Positions 1-7,493 of a DNA stretch of 34,287 nt are shown here, piece by piece. Source of the stretch: Gemmatimonadota bacterium. GTDB taxonomy: Bacteria; Gemmatimonadota; Gemmatimonadetes; Gemmatimonadales; Gemmatimonadaceae. Below the pieces are notes generated by a model. That model ran no database searches. It saw only the letters and a program-made list of their open reading frames with translations, and had not been told where the DNA came from. The stretch is from assembly GCA_947461225.1 (NCBI GenBank), contig CANHJV010000023.1, positions 1-34,287 of the forward strand, in the 5' to 3' direction. The translations under genes and the position numbers were made by a program. Position 1 is the stretch's first letter, and each line of letters starts with the position of its first letter.

Positions 1-26
1 AATCGCCGTAGTCAGTTCCCGGGCCT

Positions 27-68
27 CTTGTCCGGGCGCTGCGATCCGTAGCCCGCACCCCGGACAAG
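27..68 (+). promoter_or_regulatory. Inverted repeat in the tonB1 leader
   Basis: Positions 27-36 (CTTGTCCGGG) and 59-68 (CCCGGACAAG) are perfect 10-bp complements around a 22-nt loop, ending four bases before the ATG at 73. A competing 5-bp pairing (18-22 with 32-36) would exclude it. The stem would cover the ribosome-binding region, so it could modulate tonB1 translation. It could equally be leftover structure from an upstream terminator outside the window. Pairing is seen; function is inferred. Confidence 0.3.
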
Positions 69-72
69 CGAG

Positions 73-789
73 ATGTTCAACAACCTGCTTGAATCGAAGG
101 CTCAGAAGCAGAAGCGCTTGGGTGGGTCCGTCACCTCGATCATCGTCCATACGGCCATCGTTGTTGCCCTCGTGATTGTCACGAAGAACTCGGGCATCAT
201 CAACGAGAAGCCGAAGGAAGAGAAGGTCGACTTCGTCGAGGTGAAAAAGGACGAGCCCAAGCCCCCCGAGCCGGAAAAGGCCCCACCGCCGCCCGACGCC
301 GTGGTCGCGCCGCCACCGCCCAAGGGTTTCCAGGTGCTTTCGGCCCCTATCGAAATCCCCAACGTCATCCCCGATATCGATTTGTCCAAGAAGGTCACGG
401 ACGAAGCCGACTTCTCGGGTAAGGGTGTCGCCGGTGGTATCGCCAAGGGTGTCGAAGGCGGAAAGGGCCCGGTCCCTCAGGGTGACCAGCCGTACTTCGA
501 CTTCCAAGTCGAAAAGCCCGTCGTCATGGCGCCGGGCGCTCAGGGTCCCGCGTATCCCGACATGCTCCGCACCGCGGGCATCGAAGGCACTGTGCTGGCG
601 CAGTTCGTTGTCGATACCACGGGACGTGCCGAAATGAACACGTTCAAGGTGCTCAAGTCCGACAACGACCTGTTCTCCAACGCCGTGAAGAATGCGCTGC
701 AGCGTATGCGCTTCCTCCCCGCCGAAGTGGGTGGACGCAAGGTAAAGCAGCTCGTGCAGCAGCCGTTCCAGTTCTCGTTGAACCGCTAA
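73..789 (+). CDS. tonB: TonB family energy transducer (TonB1)
   Basis: This 238-aa protein should transmit proton-motive force from ExbB/ExbD to TonB-dependent outer-membrane receptors. A short cytoplasmic N-terminus precedes one membrane segment at about residues 18-38, which holds the SxxxH pair (S22, H26) that TonB uses with ExbB/ExbD. A periplasmic Lys/Glu/Pro-rich linker (about 47-85) follows, and a TonB C-terminal domain lies at about 155-238 (YPDMLR start, GTVLAQFVVDTTGR core, MRFLPAEVGG end). Length is normal for the family. It is the first of a five-gene block and lies 33 bp before exbB, so co-transcription is likely. The ATG at 73 gives an intact membrane anchor. The family is clear; its receptor partners cannot be told from this window. 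Confidence 0.9.
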   Translation: MFNNLLESKAQKQKRLGGSVTSIIVHTAIVVALVIVTKNSGIINEKPKEEKVDFVEVKKDEPKPPEPEKAPPPPDAVVAPPPPKGFQVLSAPIEIPNVIPDIDLSKKVTDEADFSGKGVAGGIAKGVEGGKGPVPQGDQPYFDFQVEKPVVMAPGAQGPAYPDMLRTAGIEGTVLAQFVVDTTGRAEMNTFKVLKSDNDLFSNAVKNALQRMRFLPAEVGGRKVKQLVQQPFQFSLNR

Positions 790-822
790 GGTTTCCCCCC
801 TCGCTCTGCGGAGATTTTCGTC

Positions 823-1554
823 ATGAACATGTCGTTGATGGAGCTGTACTCGTCGATGGGCTGGTTTGCCAAGGGCATCGTGTTCACGCTCCTTGGTATG
901 TCCGCCTTCTCGTTCACCGTGCTCATCCAGAAGTGGTGGAGCATGCGGAAGGCGCAGGCTGAAACGCGCAAGTTCGCCCCGGAGTTCTCGCAGTTCCTCG
1001 AAGAAGACAACCTCATCGAGGCGATCAAGCTGGCCGAAGGCTACAAGAAGTCGCATGTCGCTCGCGTGCTCGGTGGCGCCCTCGCCGAAATCCGCCCGCT
1101 CATCCAGGATGGCTCGGTGACGGTGTCGGACATCAACACGTCGGAGCGTGCCGTCGAGCGTGAAATGCTCATGACGATCGTCGACCTCAAGCGTGGTCTC
1201 GGCGTCCTCGCGACCGTCGGCGCCACCGCGCCGTTCGTCGGTCTGCTCGGCACCACCATGGGTATCGTGAACTCCTTCACCGGCATGGCCTCCTCGGGCG
1301 CCGGTGGTATCTCGGCCATCGCGGCCGGTGTTGCCGAAGCCCTGATCACGACCGCCATCGGTATCGGCGTGGCCATTCCCGCCGTGTGGGCGTTCAACTT
1401 CTTCCAGACGAAGATTGACAACCTCACGGCCGAAATGACCTACACGTCGAAGGAAATGATCGACTACCTCATCAAGGGTGTCTCGGGTGAGTTCGGTCGG
1501 TCGCGCTTCACGCGTGAGTTCAACACCGCCGGTCAGCAGTCGATCTCGCAGTAA
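823..1554 (+). CDS. exbB: MotA/TolQ/ExbB proton channel protein
   Basis: This 243-aa inner-membrane protein is the proton-channel scaffold that energises TonB. There are three membrane segments: about residues 13-35 (GWFAKGIVFTLLGMSAF), 128-155 (LATVGATAPFVGLLGTTMGI, the family hallmark) and 168-192 (AAGVAEALITTAIGIGVAIP). The cytoplasmic part between segments 1 and 2 carries the acidic helix and the SERAVEREM stretch typical of ExbB/TolQ. A GGAG ribosome site lies about 9 bp before the ATG. It sits between tonB1 and two exbD genes. TolQ is the alternative, but two TonB proteins and no TolA/TolB/Pal nearby favour ExbB. Confidence 0.92.
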   Translation: MNMSLMELYSSMGWFAKGIVFTLLGMSAFSFTVLIQKWWSMRKAQAETRKFAPEFSQFLEEDNLIEAIKLAEGYKKSHVARVLGGALAEIRPLIQDGSVTVSDINTSERAVEREMLMTIVDLKRGLGVLATVGATAPFVGLLGTTMGIVNSFTGMASSGAGGISAIAAGVAEALITTAIGIGVAIPAVWAFNFFQTKIDNLTAEMTYTSKEMIDYLIKGVSGEFGRSRFTREFNTAGQQSISQ

Positions 1555-1572
1555 TCACGATCGGTCCTTCGG

Positions 1573-1596
1573 GCGGCGCTCCGTACGGGGCGCCGC
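1573..1596 (+). promoter_or_regulatory. GC-rich hairpin between exbB and exbD1
   Basis: GCGGCGCTCCG at 1573-1583 pairs with CGGGGCGCCGC at 1586-1596, including one G-U pair, with a very tight turn. An outer 5-bp helix (1566-1570 with 1601-1605) extends it. No T-run follows, so it is not a good intrinsic terminator. It may stabilise the upstream message or set the exbB:exbD ratio. Structure is seen; role is inferred. Confidence 0.35.
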
Positions 1597-1626
1597 ACCG
1601 GAAGGCTCAACGCCAGGAGTCGCGCG

Positions 1627-2088
1627 ATGGGAATGAGTGTCAGCAGCGGGGGCGGCGTAAAGGCCGAACCCAACGTGACCCCCATGATCGACGTGATGCT
1701 TGTACTGCTCATCATCTTCATGATCACGATCCCGCAGATCAACGCGGGCTTCACTGCGGTCCCGCCGGAAGGGCAGAACCTCAAGCCCCACCCGGAAGAA
1801 GATGGTGATCAGGTGCTCGGCATCGACGATCAGGGTCGGTACTATCTCAACAAGAATCGGATCCGCAACGAGGACCTCGAAGCCCTCGTCGGCGAGATTT
1901 ATCTGAAGGAGCGCGAGGACTACATCATGTACGTCAAGGCCCACAAGGACCTCGAGTACGTGAAGGTCGTCGATGCCCTTGATCGCATCTCGCGGTCTGG
2001 TGTGCGCGTCGCCGCGCTCATCACGGATCAGACACCGAATACGGAATCGCTCGTCGAGAGCGACCGCATCATGCCGGGGAGCAAATAA
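1627..2088 (+). CDS. exbD: Biopolymer transport protein ExbD/TolR (copy 1)
   Basis: This 153-aa single-pass inner-membrane protein supplies the proton-carrying residue of the ExbB/ExbD motor. The short N-terminus leads to NVTPMIDVMLVLLIIFMI at residues 17-34, with the essential membrane Asp at D22. The rest is a periplasmic domain with the usual ExbD/TolR pattern ending in a strand-helix unit (KVVDALDRISRSGVRVAALIT). A CAGGAG ribosome site precedes the ATG. Only 2 bp separate it from the second exbD. This copy has a longer, more acidic periplasmic loop (PEGQNLKPHPEEDGDQ) than copy 2, so the two may be specialised. Confidence 0.9.
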   Translation: MGMSVSSGGGVKAEPNVTPMIDVMLVLLIIFMITIPQINAGFTAVPPEGQNLKPHPEEDGDQVLGIDDQGRYYLNKNRIRNEDLEALVGEIYLKEREDYIMYVKAHKDLEYVKVVDALDRISRSGVRVAALITDQTPNTESLVESDRIMPGSK

Positions 2089-2090
2089 CC

Positions 2091-2498
2091 ATGGGCATGT
2101 CCGCACCGAGCGGTGGATCGAATCTGAACAACGACATGAACGTCACGCCGATGATCGACGTGTTGCTCGTGTTGCTGATCATCTTCATGATGATCATCCC
2201 GATGAGCCGCAAGGCCATCGACACGCAGCTGCCGGATCCGACGCCGCAGCCGCCGTCGACGCAGGTCAATCCCGACCAGATCGTGCTCGAAGTCCTCCCG
2301 GACGACAAGTACGCGGTCAACAAGGAGCCCATCGAGAAGGCCAAGCTCCTTGAGAAGCTGAAGTCGATCTACGACCCCCGTCCCGAGAAGATCATCTTCG
2401 TGAAGGGTGACACCACGGTGAAGTATTCCGCTGTGATCTGGGCAATGGATCAGGCCCGCGGCGCAGGGGTAAAGGTCATCGGCGTTCCGCCGAAGTGA
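2091..2498 (+). CDS. exbD: Biopolymer transport protein ExbD/TolR (copy 2)
   Basis: This is the second ExbD-type protein, 135 aa. The N-terminus MGMSAPSGGSN resembles copy 1 (MGMSVSSGGG), which suggests tandem duplication. The membrane segment (about 18-38, NVTPMIDVLLVLLIIFMM) keeps the key Asp at D23. The periplasmic domain is shorter and ends in the typical ARGAGVKVIGV strand. The 2-bp spacing from copy 1 implies coupled translation. Both copies keep the proton-relay Asp, so neither looks degenerate. Two ExbD chains per cluster occur in several phyla with extended TonB systems; mixed complexes here are an inference. Confidence 0.9.
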   Translation: MGMSAPSGGSNLNNDMNVTPMIDVLLVLLIIFMMIIPMSRKAIDTQLPDPTPQPPSTQVNPDQIVLEVLPDDKYAVNKEPIEKAKLLEKLKSIYDPRPEKIIFVKGDTTVKYSAVIWAMDQARGAGVKVIGVPPK

Positions 2499-2553
2499 TG
2501 TGTGGCGCGGGCCCGGAACCGGGAACGCGCCCACCCACGAGATCCACGTCGTG

Positions 2554-2592
2554 ACAACGGCGGGCGAACCCACAGGGATCGTCCGCCGTTGT
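2554..2592 (+). other. Inverted repeat between exbD2 and tonB2
   Basis: ACAACGGCGG at 2554-2563 and CCGCCGTTGT at 2583-2592 are perfect 10-bp complements with a 19-nt loop. No T-run follows. A weak TATAGG box sits just after it at 2599-2604, with no matching -35 hexamer that I can see. The structure may partly separate tonB2 expression from the upstream four genes. Confidence 0.35.
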
Positions 2593-2623
2593 ACGTTGTA
2601 TAGGTCTCACCCCTCGAGTCTCA

Positions 2624-3469
2624 ATGACGCCAACGCCTCCGTCGCTCCCAGATACCGCCGACCTCCCGCCGCCTGAACGCCCGAGGTACCGACCGCCTAT
2701 CGGCGTGCCGGTGGGCAACCAGCGTCGGCTCCGCAGCCTGCTCATCAGCATCGGCATTCACCTGCTGATCATCCTCCTCCTGATCGTGCCGTTCACGTCG
2801 CCGGAGATGATCCGCGAAGTGCTCGGTGCGGGCGGACTGGGCCCAGCGGGAGGTGGTGGGGGGGGGAACCGCGGCACCGGCGGAATCGCCAAGGAGGAAC
2901 GACTCCAGTTCGTTCGCGTGGCGCCAGCGCCGACGCCTCCGCCGCCACTGATCAAGCCGCCCACGATCAAGCCGATTGTGCCACCGCCGCCGCCCCCTCC
3001 ACCGGTGGTCAAACCGCCGCAGCAGCCGGCCGCTGCTACGCAGCCGTCGGCCACCGACGCCGCCGAGGTCAAATCGGCGGTGACGGGATCGGGCGGGGGC
3101 TCTGGAAGCGACGGGAGCGCTGGATCAGGGTCCGGGAGCGGTGGAGGCGTAGGATCCGGTGTCGGCGCCGGTAAGGGCACCAGCGTGGGCCCTGGTACCG
3201 GTGGAGGCCCCGGAACCGTGTATCCGCCGGCTCCCACCGAGCTGTTCCTGCCTCCGCTGCCCGTTCCCAACAAAGCCAAGGGCACCGTCGTGGTCGTCTT
3301 TGAAGTGGACTCCACGGGCAAAGTGATGGACTTGCAGTTCACGCCCACCAGAGACGGCGCGTACAATCGAAAGCTGCGTGAGGCGCTCGTCGCCATCCGC
3401 TTTCGCCCCGCGGTCAATGCGCAGGGGGTCCCCGTCCGCGGCAAAGCCGAAATCACGTACTCGCTGTAG
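2624..3469 (+). CDS. TonB family protein (TonB2), Pro- and Gly-rich linker
   Basis: This is a 281-aa second TonB. A Pro-rich cytoplasmic tail (1-35) precedes one membrane helix at about 38-57, with S42 and H46 in the SxxxH arrangement. The periplasmic spacer has a Pro-rich part (about 105-138, with a run of prolines) and a Gly/Ser-rich part (about 150-205). The C-terminal TonB domain (about 212-281) has GTVVVVFEVDSTGKVMDLQF and ends with ITYSL. The linker is low-complexity and differs from TonB1's charged Pro/Lys linker. It lies 125 bp after exbD2, with a hairpin between them. Function as a transducer is well supported. Whether it serves other receptors than TonB1 is open. Confidence 0.85.
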   Translation: MTPTPPSLPDTADLPPPERPRYRPPIGVPVGNQRRLRSLLISIGIHLLIILLLIVPFTSPEMIREVLGAGGLGPAGGGGGGNRGTGGIAKEERLQFVRVAPAPTPPPPLIKPPTIKPIVPPPPPPPPVVKPPQQPAAATQPSATDAAEVKSAVTGSGGGSGSDGSAGSGSGSGGGVGSGVGAGKGTSVGPGTGGGPGTVYPPAPTELFLPPLPVPNKAKGTVVVVFEVDSTGKVMDLQFTPTRDGAYNRKLREALVAIRFRPAVNAQGVPVRGKAEITYSL

Positions 3470-3575
3470 GCTCGCCGTTCGCGCGACCCGACAGTAGCTT
3501 GCGCGCACGATGTACCTGCGCGCCCGCGTCCGTTCTCCGAAGATGGCGCGCTCCTCCCCCCCGATCCGAGGGCCC

Positions 3576-5069
3576 ATGGGGCTGTTTGATCGAAAGCCGA
3601 TCGCCACCGCCGATGAAAGCGGCACTGGCATGCGCCGTACGCTCGGCGCCGGCGATCTTGTCATGCTCGCCATCGGCGCCGTCATCGGCGCTGGCATCTT
3701 CTCGTCGCTCGGAACGGCGGCCGCCGGTGAGACGCTCGCCGACGGCACGGTCATCCGCTATGGCGCCGGACCCGCCCTCGTCCTCTCGTTCGTGTTGCTC
3801 GGTGCCGTGTGTGGTCTCGCCGCGCTGTGCTACGCCGAACTGGCGGCCATGATTCCGCAAGCGGGCAGCGCGTACGCGTATTCGTATGCCACCCTTGGTG
3901 AGATCGTGGCTTGGATTGTCGGGTGGGCACTCATCCTTGAATACGCCGTCGGGAATGTCGCCGTCGCCATCGGATGGTCCGGGTACTTCACATCGCTGCT
4001 GTCGGGATTCGGCGTTGATCTTCCCGGATGGCTCACCCACGGCTACTGGAACGTGAAGGCCAGCGGTGACCCCGCCATTCGTGGCCTGATGGAGTCGGCA
4101 CCGCACATCGCCGGCATCCCTGTGCTCGTGAATCTTCCGGCCTTCGGTATCGTGGTCGCGATCACCCTATTGCTGCTCAAGGGGGTGAAGGAGAGCACGC
4201 GCGCCAACAACATCATGGTAGTGATCAAGCTGCTCGTGCTGGCGCTGTTCGTGATTGTCGGCGGCATGCACATCGATCCCGAGAACTACAAGCCATTCGC
4301 CCCGAATGGCTTCCGCGGCATCCACCAAGGCGCCGCGATTGTCTTCTTCGCCTACATCGGCTTCGATGCGATTTCCACGGCCGCCGAAGAAACCAAGAAT
4401 CCGCAGCGCAATCTGCCCATTGGCATTCTCGGCGGATTGGCCGTCTGCACGCTGATCTACGTGATCGTCGGGTTCGTCGCGACGGGGCTGGTACCGTATG
4501 AGCAGCTGCGCAGCAGCGACCCGTTGGCCAAGGCCCTCTCGATCGCCGGGCTCTCCACCGCCAGCTGGATTGTCGCCGCCGGTGCCGTGGTCTCGATGTC
4601 CGCGGTCTTGCTGGTGTTCCAGTACGGACAACCGCGCATCTTCTACGCCATGGCCCGCGACGGGCTGCTGCCCAAATTTGCAGCCAAGCTCCATCCGAAA
4701 ACGCGAACGCCGCACGTCACCACGATCATCACCGGGGTCGCCGTGGCGCTCGGTTCGCTGCTCGCGGACGACGCCGCCACCTACGACCTCACCAATATCG
4801 GCACGCTTGCCGCGTTCTCCGTGGTGTGCATCGGGGTGTTGGTCCTGCGCATCCGAGAACCCGAACGGCATCGTCCGTTCCGCGTCCCCTTCGTGTGGTT
4901 CGTGACACTCGGCGGGGCCGGTGCGTGTGTGTTCGTTATGCGCGGATTGCCGTCGAGCGCCTGGAAGGCCTTCGCCATCTGGATGCTCATCGGTCTCTCG
5001 CTTTACTTCGTCTACGGGTACAAGAACTCGGTGCTGCGCCGCGGGAACGCACCGGTCTCTCCCGAATAA
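3576..5069 (+). CDS. APC-family amino acid permease
   Basis: This polytopic inner-membrane transporter (about 497 aa) belongs to the amino acid-polyamine-organocation superfamily, closest in style to the YfnA/cationic amino acid transporter group. Seen: MRRTLGAGDLVMLAIGAVIG (TM1 with the GAVIGAGIF substrate-binding turn), the IVFFAYIGFDAISTAAEE helix (TM6 hallmark), and about 12 hydrophobic segments ending near FVYGYKNS. I chose the ATG at 3576 because MGLFDRK starts just before the conserved N-terminus and has a GAGGG-like site; the frame is open back to an ATG at 3510. The exact amino acid cannot be read from sequence. It is followed 36 bp later by another amino acid transporter. Confidence 0.85.
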   Translation: MGLFDRKPIATADESGTGMRRTLGAGDLVMLAIGAVIGAGIFSSLGTAAAGETLADGTVIRYGAGPALVLSFVLLGAVCGLAALCYAELAAMIPQAGSAYAYSYATLGEIVAWIVGWALILEYAVGNVAVAIGWSGYFTSLLSGFGVDLPGWLTHGYWNVKASGDPAIRGLMESAPHIAGIPVLVNLPAFGIVVAITLLLLKGVKESTRANNIMVVIKLLVLALFVIVGGMHIDPENYKPFAPNGFRGIHQGAAIVFFAYIGFDAISTAAEETKNPQRNLPIGILGGLAVCTLIYVIVGFVATGLVPYEQLRSSDPLAKALSIAGLSTASWIVAAGAVVSMSAVLLVFQYGQPRIFYAMARDGLLPKFAAKLHPKTRTPHVTTIITGVAVALGSLLADDAATYDLTNIGTLAAFSVVCIGVLVLRIREPERHRPFRVPFVWFVTLGGAGACVFVMRGLPSSAWKAFAIWMLIGLSLYFVYGYKNSVLRRGNAPVSPE

Positions 5070-5105
5070 GTCACCAGCCGTACCACGTCTCCCCAAACCA
5101 GCATT

Positions 5106-6389
5106 ATGGCTCATCAGTCATCCAGCGCGTCGTCGGCGGCACCGAGCAAGGGATTCCTCGGGATCGGATTCTCCGCGTGGATCATCATTTCGATGATTCT
5201 CGGCATCCTGATCGGCTGGCTCGCGCCCGATTTCGCGCCGAACCTCAAGCCCTTCGCGAACATCTTCCTGCGCATGATCAAGTCGTTGATCGTGCCGCTG
5301 CTCTTCAGCACCCTCGTCGTCGGAATCGCTGGACACGGCGATGACATGAAGAAGGTCGGCAAGCTCGCGCTACGCTCGATCATCTACTTCGAAGTGGTGA
5401 CCACCGCCGCGCTCGCGATCGGATTGATCGCCGTCAACTTTGTGAAGCCCGGCGTGGGTCTCTCGATCGAGCAGGCGGCCGGAAGCACGGAAGAGTTCAA
5501 GGCGCTCGCCGCGAAGACGCCCACGTTCGCCTCCGTACTCGAACACACCGTACCACAGAGCTTCTTTGAAGCGGCCGCGCAGAACGAAGTGCTGCAGATC
5601 GTCTTCTTCGCGATCATCTTCGCCGTCGCCCTCTCGCGCGTCGAAGGCCCGTCCAAGAAGATGATGCTCGATGGTCTGCAGTCGCTCAGTGAAGTGATGT
5701 TCAAGTTCGTCGGCATCGTGATGGCGTATGCTCCGATCGGCATCGGTGCCGCTATCGGTGTGACCGTCGGCAAAAGCGGACTTGGCGTGCTGCTCAGTCT
5801 CGGCAAGCTCGTGGCCACGTTGTACGTGTCGCTCATCGTATTCGTGGTGCTGGTCCTCGTGCCTGTCGCGCTCATGGCGCGCATCCCGATCATGCGCTTC
5901 TGGCGCACGGTGAAAGAGCCATGGCTCATCGCCTTCTCCACGGCCTCCAGCGAGGCCGCCTTCCCGCAGGCGATGCAAGCCATGGAGAAGTTCGGCGTGC
6001 CGCGTCGGATCGTGTCCTTCGTGCTGCCCACGGGCTACTCGTTCAATCTCGATGGCAGCACGCTCTATCTCGCCATCGCCTCGGTGTTCGTGGCACAGGC
6101 CGCCGGTATCGACATGCCGCTCGGCACCCAGCTCCTCATGATGCTCACGCTGATGCTCACATCGAAGGGCGTCGCTGCGGTACCGCGGGCGTCGCTGGTG
6201 ATCCTGTCGGGAGCCCTCGCGCAGTTCAATCTGCCCCTCGAAGGAATCGCGCTCATTCTTGGCGTTGATGCCATCATGGACATGGCTCGCACGTCGGTCA
6301 ATCTGCTGGGTAACTGCCTCGCCACGGCGGTCATGGCGCGTTGGGAAGGCGACCTGAACATCCCCGCCGAGGAAGCCGTACCGGCCTGA
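5106..6389 (+). CDS. Dicarboxylate/amino acid:cation symporter (DAACS, GltP/GltT-like)
   Basis: This is a 427-aa inner-membrane symporter that imports glutamate/aspartate or C4-dicarboxylates with protons or sodium. The family marks are present: FLRMIKSLIVPLLFSTLVVG near residues 54-73, the Ser-rich re-entrant loop STASSEAAFPQAM (near residue 280), the substrate/ion motif NLDGSTLY (near residue 318), and the second loop plus DAIMDMARTSVNLLGN (near residue 390), whose Asp and Arg bind the substrate amino acid group in GltPh-type proteins. The Asp/Arg pair points to acidic amino acids rather than plain dicarboxylates. An aspartase lies later in the window (26282), but the link is only suggestive. 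A strong terminator follows. Confidence 0.88.
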   Translation: MAHQSSSASSAAPSKGFLGIGFSAWIIISMILGILIGWLAPDFAPNLKPFANIFLRMIKSLIVPLLFSTLVVGIAGHGDDMKKVGKLALRSIIYFEVVTTAALAIGLIAVNFVKPGVGLSIEQAAGSTEEFKALAAKTPTFASVLEHTVPQSFFEAAAQNEVLQIVFFAIIFAVALSRVEGPSKKMMLDGLQSLSEVMFKFVGIVMAYAPIGIGAAIGVTVGKSGLGVLLSLGKLVATLYVSLIVFVVLVLVPVALMARIPIMRFWRTVKEPWLIAFSTASSEAAFPQAMQAMEKFGVPRRIVSFVLPTGYSFNLDGSTLYLAIASVFVAQAAGIDMPLGTQLLMMLTLMLTSKGVAAVPRASLVILSGALAQFNLPLEGIALILGVDAIMDMARTSVNLLGNCLATAVMARWEGDLNIPAEEAVPA

Positions 6390-6410
6390 GCGTCGTTCGC
6401 GGGTCTTCTA

Positions 6411-6451
6411 CGCAACGAGGCGCCGCTCTCTAGGAGCGGCGCCTCGTTGCG
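6411..6451. terminator. Bidirectional terminator hairpin between convergent genes
   Basis: Positions 6411-6428 and 6434-6451 form a perfect 18-bp stem with a 5-nt loop (TCTAG). It lies between the plus-strand symporter (ends 6389) and the minus-strand kinase (ends 6543), so it can stop transcripts from both sides. No long T-run follows on either strand. The perfect stem and convergent placement are the main evidence. Confidence 0.75.
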
Positions 6452-6542
6452 GTTGTGCGGAGTCAGTCCCGTCGTGTTGAGGAGCCATGACGCTGTCAGA
6501 CGACGAACGCATGGATGCCGCGCACTGAGCGCTCGCGGGGCG

Positions 6543-7493
6543 TTACACCTCGACACCGAGCAGGCGACGCGCGCGACGAACCGCACCGCGCGCGGCGTCC
6601 ACCTCTTCCGCCCGTACCGTGGCGCCCGGGACGGCGCTCTTCAAGCGCTGCTCGAGGCGTTTCCGCACCAGCGAACCCTTCGACAGCAGACCGCCCGCAA
6701 ATGCCACGGGAATAGCCGCGCGCTCGTCCATGAAGCAACGACGGGCCAACGTGCGAATGTGCAGCGAGAGCTCTTCGACGCAGAAGCTGATGAGCGCGTT
6801 CGCCCGAAGGTCGCCGGTTGACGCCACCTTGGCGACGACCGGAGCGAGGGTGGCGTACAGCCCGGGCGTTGCGTTCGCTGCCCACGGGATCAGATCGTCG
6901 AGCGACTCGAGTTCGAGTGCCGTGAGAATCGCCCCGGTGAGCGCCGTGTCGGGCTCGCGGCCATCGTTCGCCGCCGTGATCACGCTCAGTGCCCGACGTC
7001 CCAGCCAGGCGCCGCTGCCTTCGTCGCCGATGTTCGGCCCCCATCCGCCACAGCGCTCCAAACGACCGTCGGGCGCGCGGGAGTACGCCACCGATCCCGT
7101 TCCCGCGATCAGCAGCACGCCGGCCGAATCGCCGAAAGCATCATCCATCGCGATCGTGGCGTCGGCTTGGACGGACACATCGTCGGCCACGCGCCGCGAC
7201 GCCAGCGCCGACCACAGCGCCTGCGCCGCGCGCTCCTGTCCGGCGCCCGCCACACCAACCACACAGACGGCAGGTCGCGTCTCCGTGCGATCGGCCGACG
7301 TCAACACCTCGGCGATGAGCGCCTTGATGATGTCGGCCGCGATGCCTTCATGGCCAGGCGTCAGCGCCGTTCCGGCGCCTTCCACGCGCGCCAGCACAAT
7401 GCCGGCTGCGTCCGCGAGGACAACACGGGTACGGCTACCGCCGCCGTCTACGCCGACGACGAGCGGCGTCGGATCGAGAGGTCCGGCACTCAT
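6543..7493 (-). CDS. BadF/BadG-type amino-sugar kinase (N-acetylglucosamine / N-acetylmuramate kinase-like)
   Basis: This is a cytoplasmic sugar kinase of the ASKHA fold, about 316 aa. Seen: phosphate-1 loop VGVDGGGSRTRVVLAD at residues 13-28, phosphate-2 LLIAGTGSVAYSR near 130, the GGWGPNIGDEGSGAWLGR stretch (hallmark of eukaryotic-type GlcNAc kinase and bacterial MurK), and adenosine motif VAFAGGLLSKG near 270. Family members phosphorylate GlcNAc, MurNAc or glucosamine; which one here is not readable. The ATG at 7493 overlaps the stop of the upstream symporter by 4 nt (ATGA), indicating translational coupling. The frame is open further upstream, but that part lies inside the symporter gene. 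Uptake, kinase and NagB-like genes in one strand block support an amino-sugar salvage role. Confidence 0.82.
   Translation of the reverse strand: MSAGPLDPTPLVVGVDGGGSRTRVVLADAAGIVLARVEGAGTALTPGHEGIAADIIKALIAEVLTSADRTETRPAVCVVGVAGAGQERAAQALWSALASRRVADDVSVQADATIAMDDAFGDSAGVLLIAGTGSVAYSRAPDGRLERCGGWGPNIGDEGSGAWLGRRALSVITAANDGREPDTALTGAILTALELESLDDLIPWAANATPGLYATLAPVVAKVASTGDLRANALISFCVEELSLHIRTLARRCFMDERAAIPVAFAGGLLSKGSLVRKRLEQRLKSAVPGATVRAEEVDAARGAVRRARRLLGVEV

Noticed and set aside
2589-2604. TATAGG as promoter of tonB2
   Set aside because: No -35 hexamer at suitable spacing; a weak candidate only.
2758-3456. Gly/Pro-rich minus-strand frame opposite TonB2
   Set aside because: Low-complexity mirror of the TonB2 spacer.
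6487-6528. 13-codon frame with a ribosome-like site after the 6411-6451 terminator
   Set aside because: Too short, behind a terminator, no neighbour it would serve.
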